Source: CAZMXI01 sp964570205 (lineage in GTDB: Bacteria > Planctomycetota > Phycisphaerae > Tepidisphaerales > Tepidisphaeraceae). From it: a stretch of DNA of 9,154 nt. The position numbers and the translations under genes are program-made. The notes under the pieces were generated by a model, which was not told the origin of the DNA, made no database searches, and saw only the letters and a program-made list of their open reading frames with translations. Positions within the stretch are counted from its first letter, which is position 1, and each line of letters starts with the position of its first letter. The stretch covers positions 1 through 9,154 of the forward strand of contig CAZMXI010000185.1 in the NCBI GenBank assembly GCA_964570205.1, in the 5' to 3' direction. This document shows, one piece after another, positions 1 through 5,402 of the stretch.

Positions 1-764
1 TATTCCGGTCACGCGAGTTCGAGCAGATGGAGATCGAGTTCTTCTGCCATCCGAACACCAGTCGCGAATGGTACGAGAAATGGCGCGATGCCCGGTTCAA
101 GTGGTACCAGGATCTGGGCATCAAGAGCGATGCGCTGCGGCTGCGCGAGCACGGGCAGGAGGAACTGAGCCATTATTCGCAGGGGACCAGCGACGTCGAG
201 TACCTCTTCCCCTGGGGCTGGGGCGAACTGGAAGGCATAGCCCATCGCGGCGACTATGACCTTAAGCAACACATGCAGTTCAGCGGGAAAGATCTTTCTT
301 ATTTCGACGATGAAAGCAAGGAACGCTTCGTCCCGCACGTGATCGAACCGTCGGCCGGCGCTACGCGGTCGCTGCTGGCTTTCCTGTGCGAAGCCTATGG
401 CGAGGACCAGGCGCCGAATGAGAAGGGCCAGATGGAGACCCGGACCGTCCTGCGCTTCCATCCACGACTTGCCCCCGTGAAGGCGGCCATCTTCCCCCTG
501 GTCAAGAAAGATGGCATGCCCGAGACAGCCATGGCCATCTACAAGGACCTCCAGAAGCACGTCGCCGTGTTCTATGATGAGAAGGGCGCGGTGGGGCGGC
601 GGTATCGCCGACAGGATGAGGCCGGCACGCCGTTCTGCCTGACCGTTGATGGCCAGACCAACCAGGATCAGACCGTTACGGTTCGCGACCGTGACACCAT
701 GAAGCAGGAACGCGTCTCGAAGGACAGGATTCTGCAGTATCTGCTTGAACGTCTTAACAAGTAG
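1..764 (+). CDS. glyS: Glycine--tRNA ligase, C-terminal part (5' end outside window)
   Basis: This is the C-terminal 253 codons of the single-chain (alpha2, eukaryote/archaeal-like, also called glyQS) class II glycyl-tRNA synthetase, which charges tRNA-Gly in the cytoplasm. The reading frame is open from base 3, so the first in-frame ATG (27) is internal. The window opens on FRSREFEQMEIEFF, the end of the motif 2 region. IEPSAGATRSLL (partial residues about 114-125) is the class II motif 3 region with its ATP-binding arginine. From about residue 150 comes the anticodon-binding domain (LAPVKAAIFPLVKKDG, then GRRYRRQDEAGTPFC and TVRDRDTMKQERV, all typical of the family). Family members are about 450-550 residues, so roughly half the gene lies to the left. 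A GC-rich hairpin follows the TAG stop, 81 bases before the next gene. The identification is secure. Confidence 0.96.
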   Translation, partial: FRSREFEQMEIEFFCHPNTSREWYEKWRDARFKWYQDLGIKSDALRLREHGQEELSHYSQGTSDVEYLFPWGWGELEGIAHRGDYDLKQHMQFSGKDLSYFDDESKERFVPHVIEPSAGATRSLLAFLCEAYGEDQAPNEKGQMETRTVLRFHPRLAPVKAAIFPLVKKDGMPETAMAIYKDLQKHVAVFYDEKGAVGRRYRRQDEAGTPFCLTVDGQTNQDQTVTVRDRDTMKQERVSKDRILQYLLERLNK

Positions 765-792
765 GGCATTTGCGGGTATCAATGGGCACTCG

Positions 793-815
793 GCGGCCGG
801 GACGCACCCGGCCGC
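793..815 (+). terminator. Hairpin after glyS, terminator-like without U-tract
   Basis: A perfect 9-bp inverted repeat GCGGCCGGG / CCCGGCCGC with a 5-base loop (ACGCA) lies 28 bases after the glyS stop and 30 bases before the next start. The stem is entirely G/C. The bases that follow are pyrimidine-rich (CTGTCTCTCT) but contain no real U-run. It may be an atypical terminator, a 3'-end stabilising structure or a partial attenuator for the downstream gene. Confidence 0.4.
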
Positions 816-845
816 AGGACTCTGCTGTCTCTCTGAGCGGAACGC

Positions 846-1940
846 GTGTCCAGCCAGCTTGATATCCTCGCACTGGAACCGTTCTTCGGCGGGCCGCGCC
901 AGGCGATGCTGGAGACGATTCTGCGTCACAGCCGCCATCGCTGGACGCTGCTGCGTCTGCCACCGCGACGCATCGAGCGGCGGCTGGCAGCGGCCGCCCA
1001 CTGGTTTGCCGAGCAGCTATCGCGGCACTGGATCGGCCGGGTTGACCTGCTGTTCACCAGCGAGGCCATGAACCTGGCGGATCTGGTGCGGCTGGTGCCG
1101 GAACTGGGGGCGCATCCCCGCGTCGTCTACTTCCATGACAATCAGCTTCCTCCCGTGGGCGAGCGGGCGGAGAATCCCCTTCACCTGGTGAACCTCAGCA
1201 CGGCGGGGGCCGCCAGTGAATTGTGGTTCAATTCGCTCTATCACCTTCGGACGTTTCTGAAGAAGGCAAGCTGGCTGGTCGAGCGACATCCGGAATTGTC
1301 GGGCATGAACCCGCTCCCGGAATTGACGGCCAAGGCCCAGCTCATGCCGCCGCCGTACGATTTCGAGTCGCATCGCGACATCCTTGGCACGAAGGAGATA
1401 GAGCGAGACAGCCGCCGGCTATTCGTCGACACCCGAGATGCCAACATCAAACTGCTGAACGAGGCGTTGGGGATGCTGTCCCGGCGCGGCGAGAAATACC
1501 GGTTGACAACGGTCGGGCCGGTCGAGGGCCTCGACGAGGAACTGCCCCGTCAGACCATCTCCGAGCGGGATGAGCCCTCGCAGATCCGCGCCCTGTACGA
1601 ATCGGCCGTGATCATCAGCGCCCGACCCGGGGCTGCGTGCGACCTGCACGCCGTCCGCGCATTGCACGCTGGTTGCTGGCCGGTGTTTCCGCGGAGCGGA
1701 GTTTATCCCGAACTGCTGCCGGAATCGCTGCACCCATTGTGCCTGTATGAGCCGACCGCCCCGGACCGCATGGCACAGCAACTTCAAAACGTCTGGTGGA
1801 TCGAGCAGCCGATGCACTACCGGGAGCAGCTCGCCAAACTGCTGAACCCATTTGACGCGAAGCAAGCCTGTACGGCCATGGACGACCGGCTGGAGCAACT
1901 GGTGGTGGCCCATTCCATCGGGGAGGATCTCGCCACGTAG
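846..1940 (+). CDS. DUF3524 / tRNA-queuosine alpha-mannosyltransferase-like protein
   Basis: The 364-residue protein resembles the GTDC1/QTMAN family, whose animal member transfers mannose from GDP-mannose to queuosine in tRNA-Asp. The N-terminal DUF3524 half is well preserved: DILALEPFFGG at residues 6-16, the LLFTSEAMNLADL block at 68-80, VVYFHDNQLPPV at 93-104, ASELWFNSLYHLRTFL at 123-138. The C-terminal half has family spacing (AGCWPVFPRSGVYPELLP, 275-292), but the retaining-GT4 EX7E glutamates align with Ala263 and Arg271, and the usual N/H-R-x-E-x-DKNP-type donor site is replaced by FVDTRDANIKLL (193-204). The start is GTG at 846, which puts the conserved DILxLEPF strand directly at the N terminus, with GAGCGG 5 bases upstream as a weak ribosome site. 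Family membership is good. Mannosyl transfer to queuosine is only an inference here, because bacterial members are little studied and the active site looks altered. Confidence 0.8.
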   Translation: MSSQLDILALEPFFGGPRQAMLETILRHSRHRWTLLRLPPRRIERRLAAAAHWFAEQLSRHWIGRVDLLFTSEAMNLADLVRLVPELGAHPRVVYFHDNQLPPVGERAENPLHLVNLSTAGAASELWFNSLYHLRTFLKKASWLVERHPELSGMNPLPELTAKAQLMPPPYDFESHRDILGTKEIERDSRRLFVDTRDANIKLLNEALGMLSRRGEKYRLTTVGPVEGLDEELPRQTISERDEPSQIRALYESAVIISARPGAACDLHAVRALHAGCWPVFPRSGVYPELLPESLHPLCLYEPTAPDRMAQQLQNVWWIEQPMHYREQLAKLLNPFDAKQACTAMDDRLEQLVVAHSIGEDLAT

Positions 1941-2098
1941 CTGAGGCCCTGAGCAGGCCCAGGCCGACTCCGTACTCACCCCCCCCCACGTCCCATAATC
2001 CATGTTATGTTAAGTTCGATCCCGCGAGACCGGGGCACGCTCTCGGAAGACGACCTGCGGCTGGTTCTTCGCCTGGAATCCCCGAAGTCCTGGAATCG
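1941..2098. other. Convergent intergenic region
   Basis: This 158-base gap separates the ends of the + strand pair and the minus-strand gene run, so both sides should terminate here. No strong intrinsic terminator is visible: only short G/C stems such as GGCCC-TGAGCA-GGCC near 1945 and CCCG-CGAGAC-CGGG near 2020. It also contains a run of nine C (1979-1987) and a 9-bp direct repeat CCTGGAATC at 2072-2080 and 2089-2097, ending one base before the ketoacyl-synthase stop codon. An ATG-started + strand frame begins at 2007, but most of it lies antisense to the ketoacyl synthase. Confidence 0.5.
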
Positions 2099-3235
2099 TC
2101 AGGCTGTGACTGAATACCTGCTCGTCTGGCTGCGTGACCGCAGGGTCACTGCCGCTGATGCGCCACCGAAGCCGGCGGCCAATGCGATGCTCTGGGCGAT
2201 GTGCCGGGCCATTGGGTTTCGGTTCAGGGTGACAACGGATGTGGCCAGAGGAGTGTTCGTGCGAACGTTGGCCGGAACCTGGTTTGATCGGTGAGCCATG
2301 CAGTTCAGCACGATCGAGATCAATCCGGATGCACCTAAGCTATGACCCAGGGCTCCTTTATGTGAGTACAGGAGCGGGGATTGCCTGGATGCGGCCAGGG
2401 ACTCTTCAATGGCGGCCAGCTCAACAGCGTCATTGGCCTGCGTGCCCGTGCCGTGGGCGTGGATCAAGTCGATCTTCTGACGATCGAGGGTAGAGGAAAG
2501 CAGCCATTGAAGGGTAGCGCCGTCAGGGTGAGCGGCGGTGAGGTGCGTGGCGTCGCCGGCGAACGCGAACCGGTCGATCACGATGGCGTCGGCCGCATCA
2601 GATGGCTCCAGACAGACCGCTGCCGCGGCCTCGGAAACCAGAAAGCCTTCGCGGGCACAATCAAACGGCCGGCAGCCGATTTCAGGCCTCGCCAAGACGC
2701 CCAGCCTGCGATAACTGGCAAGCAGGAGCGGGTGGAAGGAGGATTCGGCCGCCACCACCAAGACGCGACGGGCCTCGCCACTATGAAGCATGACAGCGGC
2801 GCGGATCAAGGCGTGCAGGCCGCTGGCGCACGCAGCGCTGATTGTGAGGCGTGGACCGGGACCGAGTTGCAGGAAGTCGCCCAAGGCGGGTGCGATTTCG
2901 CCCAGGCCAGCGAGATCGAGCCCCCCTACTACATATGCAGAAGAATCCATGTGTAGTAGGGGGACCATCCAGGCGTCAATTGGGCCCTTGCTAGTGCCAA
3001 TGACCATAGCTGTGTGACCATCCGCAAGCTCTGAAGAAGACCAGTGTGCTTCCAACACGGCTTCCTCGGCGGCAATCTGGGCAAGCTGCGTAACGCGGTT
3101 CACGCAACCTGTCTCCACAGGCACTCGGGCGTGATCGACGATATGTTGGCCGGCCATGAGGGCCGCCCATGTGTGCGCAGCGGAGAGGCCAAGTGGTGTG
3201 CAGAGTCCGATGCCGGTGATTGCGGCCGCAGGCAT
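2099..3235 (-). CDS. Beta-ketoacyl-ACP synthase, FabF/KAS II type
   Basis: This 378-residue condensing enzyme has the thiolase fold and joins an acyl primer to malonyl-ACP by decarboxylative Claisen condensation in the cytoplasm. The full catalytic set is visible: Cys136 in SAACASG, His261 in HAHGTGTQAND, Lys293 and His298 in SHKGALGHSLGASG. Further family landmarks are ITGIGLCTPLG at residues 6-16, RPFDCAREGF (189-198) and the C-terminal GFGGASAAVTL (355-365). It is somewhat shorter than housekeeping FabF (about 410). The ATG lies 3 bases after the bioB stop with no clear ribosome site, so translation is probably coupled to bioB. That position suggests a role in making the pimelate-type chain of biotin, but an unrelated specialised fatty-acid or polyketide role is possible. 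The dedicated biotin-pathway synthase BioZ is KAS III-like, so this is not BioZ. Confidence 0.9.
   Translation of the reverse strand: MPAAAITGIGLCTPLGLSAAHTWAALMAGQHIVDHARVPVETGCVNRVTQLAQIAAEEAVLEAHWSSSELADGHTAMVIGTSKGPIDAWMVPLLHMDSSAYVVGGLDLAGLGEIAPALGDFLQLGPGPRLTISAACASGLHALIRAAVMLHSGEARRVLVVAAESSFHPLLLASYRRLGVLARPEIGCRPFDCAREGFLVSEAAAAVCLEPSDAADAIVIDRFAFAGDATHLTAAHPDGATLQWLLSSTLDRQKIDLIHAHGTGTQANDAVELAAIEESLAASRQSPLLYSHKGALGHSLGASGLISIVLNCMAHRSNQVPANVRTNTPLATSVVTLNRNPMARHIAQSIALAAGFGGASAAVTLRSRSQTSRYSVTA
2922..2963. repeat. Long inverted repeat inside the ketoacyl-synthase gene
   Basis: CCCCCTACTACA (2922-2933) and its exact reverse complement TGTAGTAGGGGG (2952-2963) form a perfect 12-bp stem. 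The pairing continues inward through a T-G wobble and three more pairs (ATG / CAT), giving 16 pairs closing a 10-base loop (2938-2947). It lies in frame within codons for about residues 91-105 of the synthase (VPLLHMDSSAYVVGG), between the N-terminal core and the active-site cysteine. The reading frame is intact across it. No second copy is seen in the window. Confidence 0.85.
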
Positions 3236-3238
3236 GGT

Positions 3239-4342
3239 TCAGGCGGAATGGGGCGCAGCGCCCTCGATTTCTCTTTCGACCAGGATAGGGATGCGGTATC
3301 TGCCCGTATTGATTACGGCATTCAGGGCGGGGTCGCCCTGAGGTGCTACCCCCCCACTCTCGTAAGGTTCCCAACTCAACCCAAGGTCGCGGACCAACTG
3401 ATGGTCCAGTTCTGGCGCGCGGCCGTACGTTGTGAGGTAGTTGCCGATCATCGTACTGCTGGCTCCGGCGAAGAACATCCAGCTTTGCAGATCGCGCAGG
3501 CACACCTCACGCCCCCCCGCCACCTTTAACTCCTTGTCTGGCAGTATGAAGCGCGCAATGGCAATGATCTTCAGGCATTGCATCGGGGGCAGCTTTTCCA
3601 GATGTTCTAAGCGCGTGCCGGGAATTGGGTTAAGGAAATTGATGGGCATAACGTCGATGCCGACATCGCGCAGAGTGAACATCATATCGACGCGGTCGGT
3701 CCAGCCTTCGCCCATGCCGAAGATGCCACCGGAGCAGAGGGACAGCCCGGCGGCTTTGGCGATTCTCAGTGTACGAAGACGCTCGCTGAAGGGGTGAGTG
3801 GTGATGATGTTGGGGTAATGTCGCTGGGAGGTCTCTAGATTGTGGTTGATGCGACGGACCCCGCAGGCGTAAAGGAACCGTGCGGTCTCCGGAGTGAGCG
3901 TGCCAAGGGTGGCACAGGCGCGGGTCTTTCCCTCAGAGGCGATCCGGACGAATGCCGGCTTGAGCCAGTCCTCGAGCTCGCGGCGAGTGGGCGCACGGCC
4001 ACTGTTGACGATGCCGAATGAACAGGCGCCGTGCTCGGCGGCGTGCCTGGCGCTGGCAAGCATCTGCTCCTGCGAGAGTTGTGCGGGGACGGCTGGGGTG
4101 GTCTGGTGCTGCCCTGATTGGGCGCAGAACTTGCAGTCCTCGCTGCATCCGCCCGCTTTTCCGGCGACGATCGCGCAAAAACGCACATTTCTGCCGACGC
4201 GGGCGATACGAATTCGATTGGCCCAGTAGAGCAGGTCGTACAGGTCGTCGCCGTCGATGCGCGTCAGGGCAACGGCCTGGTCCCGGTCGAGCAGTCCGTC
4301 GGACAACACCACTTGTGCGAGATCACTTATGAGTTTATGCAT
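3239..4342 (-). CDS. bioB: Biotin synthase (radical SAM)
   Basis: BioB inserts sulfur into dethiobiotin, the last step of biotin synthesis, as a cytoplasmic iron-sulfur enzyme. The radical SAM cluster motif is GGCSEDCKFCAQS, with Cys66, Cys70 and Cys73 holding the [4Fe-4S]. The ligands of the sacrificial [2Fe-2S] cluster are all present: Cys107 (ACSFGIVNSG), Cys143 (RACATLGTL), Cys203 (LCSGGIFGMGE) and Arg278 (AGGREVC). NHNLETS (167-173) and PINFLNPIPGTRL (233-245) are also typical. At 367 residues it is slightly longer than E. coli BioB (346), with the extra length mostly at the C terminus. The ATG at 4342 gives a normal N terminus but has no obvious Shine-Dalgarno. A large hairpin lies 28 bases upstream. 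The TGA stop is 3 bases before the ketoacyl synthase ATG. No other bio gene is in the window. Confidence 0.97.
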   Translation of the reverse strand: MHKLISDLAQVVLSDGLLDRDQAVALTRIDGDDLYDLLYWANRIRIARVGRNVRFCAIVAGKAGGCSEDCKFCAQSGQHQTTPAVPAQLSQEQMLASARHAAEHGACSFGIVNSGRAPTRRELEDWLKPAFVRIASEGKTRACATLGTLTPETARFLYACGVRRINHNLETSQRHYPNIITTHPFSERLRTLRIAKAAGLSLCSGGIFGMGEGWTDRVDMMFTLRDVGIDVMPINFLNPIPGTRLEHLEKLPPMQCLKIIAIARFILPDKELKVAGGREVCLRDLQSWMFFAGASSTMIGNYLTTYGRAPELDHQLVRDLGLSWEPYESGGVAPQGDPALNAVINTGRYRIPILVEREIEGAAPHSA

Positions 4343-4370
4343 GAATGGGCCGGATGGGGAAACAACGCAG

Positions 4371-4412
4371 CAGCCCGAACAGCGATGGGCAACACGATCG
4401 CCGTTCGGGCTG
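4371..4412 (-). terminator. 16-pair hairpin between the small anchored protein gene and bioB
   Basis: CAGCCCGAAC (4371-4380) pairs perfectly with GTTCGGGCTG (4403-4412). After one A/C mismatch, five more pairs (GCGAT / ATCGC) leave a 10-base loop. On the minus strand it lies 23 bases after the stop of the 4436-4711 gene and is followed by TGCGTTGTTTCC, a weak interrupted U-tract. It is the best intrinsic terminator candidate in the window. Because it also lies in the bioB leader it could act as an attenuator. It does not resemble a BirA operator. Confidence 0.5.
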
Positions 4413-4435
4413 TGCGTGATGTATCCTCGGAACAG

Positions 4436-4711
4436 CTACCTCGTGATGAACGCATCCTCAATCGGGCGAACCGCGCGGACCTGTAATCGCTTTGCGCTTG
4501 CGTCGTAGACGATGGCAGCGAACATGCCGCCGTTGGTATCGCCGACATAAATCACGTCATTGCCTCCGACGCCCGGATAAGTGCATAGGACATAGTCCTT
4601 GTCCTTGATGGCAACCTGCCCGGTGGCGGGCTTGGGAACCAGCAAGAGCGTCAGCAAGAGCGTCAGTGCGGTGGCCGCGAGAATTCCGATGGCAGTCTTC
4701 TGGGTGGTCAT
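4436..4711 (-). CDS. Small membrane-anchored or secreted protein of unknown function (paralogue A)
   Basis: This 91-residue protein has an N-terminal hydrophobic segment (about residues 8-25, preceded by Lys5) that is either a signal peptide or an uncleaved anchor, and a short extracytoplasmic domain. The domain contains DYVLCTYPGVGG (39-50), VIYVGDTNGG (53-62) and AIVYDASAKRLQV (66-78). The pattern resembles a single beta-sheet module or propeller blade, but no known domain is recognised. The upstream frameshifted gene 4768-5047 shares this pattern (DYV...PGxG...VYxxDTxNG...VxxA...L), so the two arose by tandem duplication. The start is supported by GAGG 8 bases before the ATG at 4711. A 12-bp tandem repeat lies in the hydrophobic segment, and a terminator-like hairpin follows the stop. 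It is probably a real expressed gene, but its function is unknown. Confidence 0.75.
   Translation of the reverse strand: MTTQKTAIGILAATALTLLLTLLLVPKPATGQVAIKDKDYVLCTYPGVGGNDVIYVGDTNGGMFAAIVYDASAKRLQVRAVRPIEDAFITR
4641..4664. repeat. 12-bp perfect tandem duplication in a transmembrane-coding segment
   Basis: AGCAAGAGCGTC occurs twice back to back (4641-4652 and 4653-4664). On the minus strand it encodes repeated T-L-L-L units in the hydrophobic segment of the 91-residue protein (about residues 17-24). The unit length is a multiple of three, so the frame is kept. It probably arose by slippage. Confidence 0.85.
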
Positions 4712-4767
4712 GGTTTAAACCTCGGTTTGCGGGTCCTCGAAAAGAGCGTGACCGACGACGGCCGCGG

Positions 4768-5047
4768 CTAGCGCGGCGGCTGAGGCACGTTCTGGAAGAT
4801 GCGGATCAGGTCAATCGGAGGGACCGTGACCAATTCATTGCGGTTGGCCTCGAAGACGAAGCCGCCGAGCAAGCCGTTACGCGTATCGCAGATGTAGACC
4901 GCCCCACTGCCGGCGCCCTGGAATCATGACGTAATCTCCGCGGGGGGCCCGCTGGGCGAAGGCGGCGTTCTCGCCGCCAAATTTCCAGAAGACCAGCGTG
5001 AGCAGCATGATGTTGAGGACCACCAAGGCCCAAAGTGTCTTTTTCAT
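4768..5047 (-). pseudogene. Frameshifted small membrane-anchored protein gene (paralogue B)
   Basis: Two frames together make one protein. From ATG 5047 the frame reads a hydrophobic anchor (residues about 5-21, after MKKTLW), AFAQRAPRGDYVMIPG, then goes out of frame and stops at 4877-4879. Removing one base from the CCC at 4916-4918 (GGG on the coding strand) restores GAGSGAVYICDTRNGLLGGF and a continuation ending in QNVPQPPR at TAG 4768-4770. The repaired protein has 92 residues, nearly the same as its neighbour (91), and matches it at DYV, PGxG, Y-(I/V)-x-DT and NG. GGAGA (5053-5057) 5 bases before the ATG is one of the clearest ribosome sites in the window, which fixes the start. It could be a true recent pseudogene, a sequencing or assembly indel, or, least likely, a programmed frameshift. 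Unrepaired, the product would be a truncated anchor protein of 56 residues. Confidence 0.8.
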
Positions 5048-5078
5048 GGTTGTCTCCAATCTATCGAAAAACCCATCG

Positions 5079-5096
5079 GGCGGGGGCGATCCCGCC
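5079..5096 (-). terminator. Weak hairpin in the leader of paralogue B
   Basis: A GGCGGG / CCCGCC 6-bp stem with a 6-base loop is followed on the minus strand by CGATGGGTTTTTCG, containing five T. It lies 57 bases after the stop of the 5154-5402 gene and about 30 bases before the start of the frameshifted gene. The distance between stem and T-run is longer than in a classical terminator, so this is tentative. Confidence 0.3.
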
Positions 5097-5153
5097 AGCG
5101 TCTCACAGTGTCTGTCGCCCGTGTCAACATGCGGGCCTAGCGGGCTCGCAGCT

Positions 5154-5402
5154 TCAATCCAGATGCGATCGCTTGGCGTTCTTGAACAACACGGCAATGC
5201 AGATGACGGCCAGGAAGATCAACAGCAGCCAGGTCAGCGCGGTGCTGGAAGCGTCGAGCTTCACGTTGCTCGTGTAGCCTTCGAGGCGGGTCGGTGTGGT
5301 GATCTCGTCGTCTTCGGCCGCCAGGGCCGTCAGCGGAGTCGCCAGCAGCGACATCGCGGTCAGCGCAAACCAGGCAATTCGGTGCTTCATGGACTCCATC
5401 AT
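5154..5402 (-). CDS. Small signal-peptide plus single-helix membrane protein, function unknown
   Basis: The 82-residue protein has an N-terminal signal-like segment (about residues 9-28, ending PLTALAA before the acidic EDDE). A polar extracytoplasmic stretch (30-55) follows, then one strong transmembrane helix (about 57-73, LTWLLLIFLAVICIAVLF) and a short basic tail KNAKRSHLD. If the signal is cleaved at LAA, the mature chain would be about 53 residues with its tail in the cytoplasm. The ATG at 5402 overlaps the stop of the preceding HYExAFE gene as ATGA, which suggests translational coupling. A second in-frame ATG four codons later (5390) has GGAG just upstream and is an equally possible start. 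I recognise no family. The two hydrophobic segments, the order of charges and the overlap with a conserved gene argue that it is real. Confidence 0.78.
   Translation of the reverse strand: MMESMKHRIAWFALTAMSLLATPLTALAAEDDEITTPTRLEGYTSNVKLDASSTALTWLLLIFLAVICIAVLFKNAKRSHLD

Noticed and set aside
9..1001. Minus-strand ORF of 330 codons at the left edge
   Set aside because: It is antisense to the conserved glyS and the start of the DUF3524 gene. The long open frame reflects high GC codon bias, and the protein has no family motif.
2007..2294. Plus-strand ORF of 95 codons starting in the convergent gap
   Set aside because: About two thirds of it lies antisense to the conserved C-terminal end of the ketoacyl synthase (through GFGGASAAVTL), and it has no ribosome site and no recognisable motif. 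Only its first ~31 codons are outside that gene.
4343..4435. BirA, BioR or BioQ operator upstream of bioB
   Set aside because: The inverted repeat present has different sequence and spacing from the operator consensus sequences I know, and it is better explained as an RNA hairpin.
4701..4718. GTTTAAAC palindrome just upstream of paralogue A as an operator
   Set aside because: It is a single 8-10-bp palindrome between ribosome site and ATG, with no second copy near the other genes, so chance is the simpler explanation.
4806..5033. Minus-strand 75-codon ORF overlapping paralogue B
   Set aside because: It is the third frame, arginine/alanine-rich with no motif. The other two frames together encode the recognisable paralogue.
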